A DNA stretch of 7,595 nucleotides from assembly GCA_016927095.1 (NCBI GenBank), contig JAFGNI010000138.1:1-7595 (forward strand). The letters are read 5' to 3'. The number at the start of each line of letters is the position of its first letter. Within the stretch, counting starts at the first letter, position 1. The position numbers and the translations under genes are program-made. Under the pieces are notes generated by a model that saw nothing but the letters and a program-made list of their open reading frames with translations, did not search any database and was not told the DNA's origin. This stretch comes from Anaerolineae bacterium. GTDB lineage: Bacteria; Chloroflexota; Anaerolineae; B4-G1; SLSP01. Below, piece by piece: positions 5,627 through 7,595 of this stretch.

Positions 5627-7521
5627 TGCCACTCCTCGGTGTGCAGGCCAGCGTAGGCCTGCTGGATGCCGCAGCCGTGGCAACCCTCGCGACAGTCAGC
5701 CAACAACTCAGCATTCCGGCTGCGCCTTGCTTCCTGCACGTAGTACCGCTTGGCGACGCCACTCTCCAGGTGATCCCAGGGCAAAGGCTCGTCCTCGCCG
5801 CGTTGGCGATAGACGAGGGCATCCAGCAGCGCCGCCGGCGTAGCGAAATGTGCCCGGAGCGTATCGGAAGGCAGCTCCGCGATTGCCCGCTCCCAGGCAT
5901 CGGGGTTTTTCCATTCATCCCAGCCGTCGAAACCGGCACCCAGCTGCCACGCGCGCTCCACGACGGCGCAGAGGCGCCGATCCCCGCGTGCCAACAGTGC
6001 CTCGAGTCGCGACATCTCATAGGTGCTCCACGAGAGCGTCAGACCCCGCCCACGGATCGACTGGCGCAGAAGCTCCTGGCGGTGCTCGATCGTGGCCTCG
6101 TCAGCGAAAGACTCCCACTGGAACGGGGTCTGCGGCTTGGGGATGAACGTGCCGACGCTTACGTGGATCTCGGCCCGGGGTCCAACGATGCGGTGACCCA
6201 TTGACCGCACTTTGCGGACCAAATCGGCGATGGCGGCCACGTCTTCGTCAGTCTCTCCGGGTAACCCGATCATGAAGTAGAGCTTGATTGTGCGCCAGCC
6301 ACGCTTGAAGACTTCCTCGGCAACCGTGAAGAGGTCCTCGGTGCTGATATCCTTGTTGATCCTGTGGCGGAGCGCGTCGGTCGCGGCCTCAGGGGCGAAG
6401 GTGAATCCCGACCGGTGACCGCCCGACAGGGTGTCAGCGAGGTCGACCGAGAAGGCATCGAGCCGCAGGCTAGGCAGCGAAATCGAGACGTGGCGTGCTT
6501 CGAGTTGGGCCAATAGGCTCTGAACCAGGTCGCCGACCTGAGAGTGGTCGGCCGAGGAAAGCGACAGCAGTGAGAGATCCTCGAAGCCCGTCGCATCGAG
6601 CACGTTGAGGGCGCTGTCAATGATCTCGGCGGCGGGGCGTTCGCGAACCGGACGGGTGATCGCGCCGGCCTGGCAGAAGCGGCAGCCGCGCGTGCAGCCG
6701 CGCATGATCTCCACGAGCGCTCGGCTGTGCACGGTGCTGATGTTAGGCACGAGCTGCCTCACCGGTGTCCTGGGCAGGGCGGGGAGTATTCGCTTGAGCA
6801 CGCGTCTGGGCGCGCGTTCGTCCACAGGGCTAACAGCCATCAGGGACCCGGAGGGTGAGTACCTGGGCTGGTAGAAGCGCGGGATGTACAGACCGGGGAT
6901 GCGGAGAAGCGCCTCAAGCTGCGCACCGCGCGGCATGCCACGGGTGGCGCGAACGGCGGCTACCAGCTCAAGCAGGACAGCCTCGGCCTCACCGATGACG
7001 AACACATCGAAGAAGTCGGCGATGGGCTCGGGGTTGAAGGTGCCGTGCCCACCACCTACGACCAATGGGTAACGTTCGTCGCGTTCGACGGCGCGCACAG
7101 GAATGCCAGCAAGGTCTATCAAGATGAGCGCGTTGGCGTAGAGCTGCTCGTAAGCCGTGCTGATAGCAAGGATGTCAAAGGCGGCGACGGGATGGTAGTC
7201 CTCCAGGGCATAGAGTGGCAGGTCCGCCCCTCGCATCTGCGCGATCATATCCGGCGCCGGCAGGTACGTACGATGGGCCAACGTACCAGGATGCCGGTTC
7301 AGCAGGTCGTAGAGGATCATCAACGCGAAGTTGGACATGCCGATGTCGTAGACATCGGGAAAGGCCAGGCACGTGCGGAGATCTGCGGCATCCCACGGTG
7401 TGTTGACCGTGTTGTACTCGCCGCCGACGTAGCGTCCGGGTTTCTGAACGAGGTGCAGCAGCGCCTCGATCCGCTCCCACGGGATCGGCATCCCCGTCGT
7501 CCGCGACGGCGTAGGCTGCAT
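5608..7521 (-). CDS. B12-binding-type radical SAM protein, TIGR03960 family
   Basis: A 637-residue protein. The N-terminal third is a Rossmann-like domain of the kind annotated as B12-binding, with FPDVYDIGMSNFALMILY (54-71) and VVGGGHGTFNPEP (154-166). I see no DxHxxG cobalamin motif there. The radical SAM core has RGCTRGCRFCQAG (274-286), where Cys276, Cys280 and Cys283 would hold the 4Fe-4S cluster that cleaves S-adenosylmethionine. TFAPEAATDALRHRINK (374-390) and KLYFMIGLPGETDED (413-427) follow as in MiaB/elongator-like cores. The C-terminus has a second CxxxCxxC, Cys610, Cys614 and Cys617, a possible auxiliary cluster or zinc site. The reaction is unknown to me. The ATG at 7521 is chosen because it overlaps the stop of the upstream frame as TGATG; an in-frame GTG at 7527 (two residues longer) and an ATG at 7491 (ten shorter) are alternatives. 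No strong ribosome site is visible. Confidence 0.92.
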   Translation of the reverse strand: MQPTPSRTTGMPIPWERIEALLHLVQKPGRYVGGEYNTVNTPWDAADLRTCLAFPDVYDIGMSNFALMILYDLLNRHPGTLAHRTYLPAPDMIAQMRGADLPLYALEDYHPVAAFDILAISTAYEQLYANALILIDLAGIPVRAVERDERYPLVVGGGHGTFNPEPIADFFDVFVIGEAEAVLLELVAAVRATRGMPRGAQLEALLRIPGLYIPRFYQPRYSPSGSLMAVSPVDERAPRRVLKRILPALPRTPVRQLVPNISTVHSRALVEIMRGCTRGCRFCQAGAITRPVRERPAAEIIDSALNVLDATGFEDLSLLSLSSADHSQVGDLVQSLLAQLEARHVSISLPSLRLDAFSVDLADTLSGGHRSGFTFAPEAATDALRHRINKDISTEDLFTVAEEVFKRGWRTIKLYFMIGLPGETDEDVAAIADLVRKVRSMGHRIVGPRAEIHVSVGTFIPKPQTPFQWESFADEATIEHRQELLRQSIRGRGLTLSWSTYEMSRLEALLARGDRRLCAVVERAWQLGAGFDGWDEWKNPDAWERAIAELPSDTLRAHFATPAALLDALVYRQRGEDEPLPWDHLESGVAKRYYVQEARRSRNAELLADCREGCHGCGIQQAYAGLHTEEWQCPVLR

Positions 7522-7595
7522 CAGCACGTGTCGGCGTCGCCCACGACCTTGACCCAGATGCTGCGATGCCGGGGACCATCGAACTCGGCGAGGAA
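7521..7595 (-). CDS. C-terminal tail of an unidentified upstream gene
   Basis: An open frame enters at the window edge and runs 24 codons to a TGA (7523-7521) that overlaps the ATG of the radical SAM gene. The residues include RHRSIWVKVVGDADTC at the end. The composition and the tidy TGATG junction fit the end of a real coding sequence in the same operon. It is too short to assign to a family. Confidence 0.5.
   Translation of the reverse strand, partial: FLAEFDGPRHRSIWVKVVGDADTC

Noticed and set aside
5627..5683. Upstream start for the DUF2344 gene
   Set aside because: It lies within the radical SAM C-terminus. The ATG at 5626 has a GAGGAG site and matches where the family begins.
5626..6204. 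192-codon plus-strand open frame antisense to the radical SAM gene
   Set aside because: High GC content produces long shadow frames. It has no ribosome site or recognisable domain, and the opposite strand encodes a motif-complete enzyme.
7175..7579. 134-codon minus-strand frame overlapping the radical SAM N-terminus
   Set aside because: It is a frame-shifted shadow of the radical SAM gene, low in complexity and Arg/Ala/Gly-rich, with no motif.
1..7595. Mobile element, CRISPR array, tRNA or rRNA, or long tandem repeats
   Set aside because: I looked on both strands and saw no transposase motif, terminal inverted repeats, regularly spaced repeats or tRNA-like cloverleaf.

Overview
The window is GC-rich, densely packed bacterial chromosome with no sign of mobile DNA: no transposase, integrase, CRISPR array, tRNA or rRNA. 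The gene content fits a Gram-positive-like or Chloroflexota-type genome, with the paired TIGR03960/TIGR03936 radical-SAM genes, a Cys4 zinc-type adenylate kinase, a CYTH-CHAD protein and a DUF4190-type membrane protein. The phylum is an inference from gene families and style; I cannot confirm it without a search.

Layout. (1) Bases 1-528, plus strand: the C-terminal part of polyphosphate kinase (ppk1), cut by the window edge. (2) Bases 604-2960, minus strand: a CYTH-CHAD protein followed 50 bases later by adenylate kinase (adk), converging on ppk1. A large hairpin lies in the 75-base gap between the two 3' ends. (3) Bases 3060-3116: a compact divergent promoter region with two facing extended -10 boxes. 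(4) Bases 3117-4480, plus strand: an HD-domain phosphohydrolase and a nucleosidase of the MTA/SAH nucleosidase (PNP/UDP) superfamily, joined by a GTGA stop/start overlap. The HD gene starts 7 bases after its -10 box, so its mRNA is probably leaderless. (5) Bases 4545-7595, minus strand: an operon read right to left. It holds the last 24 codons of an unidentified gene, a TIGR03960-type radical SAM protein, a TIGR03936/DUF2344 partner and a small DUF4190-like membrane protein, with every junction overlapping.

How the genes may work together. The left half has a polyphosphate and nucleotide theme. PPK1 makes polyphosphate from ATP, CHAD domains bind polyphosphate, CYTH domains cleave triphosphates, and Adk balances AMP, ADP and ATP. 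The HD protein and the nucleosidase probably act on nucleotide- or nucleoside-type metabolites, substrates unknown. The right half is a tightly coupled operon around a conserved radical SAM pair whose reaction is not known to me. It is the part of the window most likely to hide undescribed biochemistry. The regulatory architecture of the 3060-3116 gap is the clearest non-coding signal.
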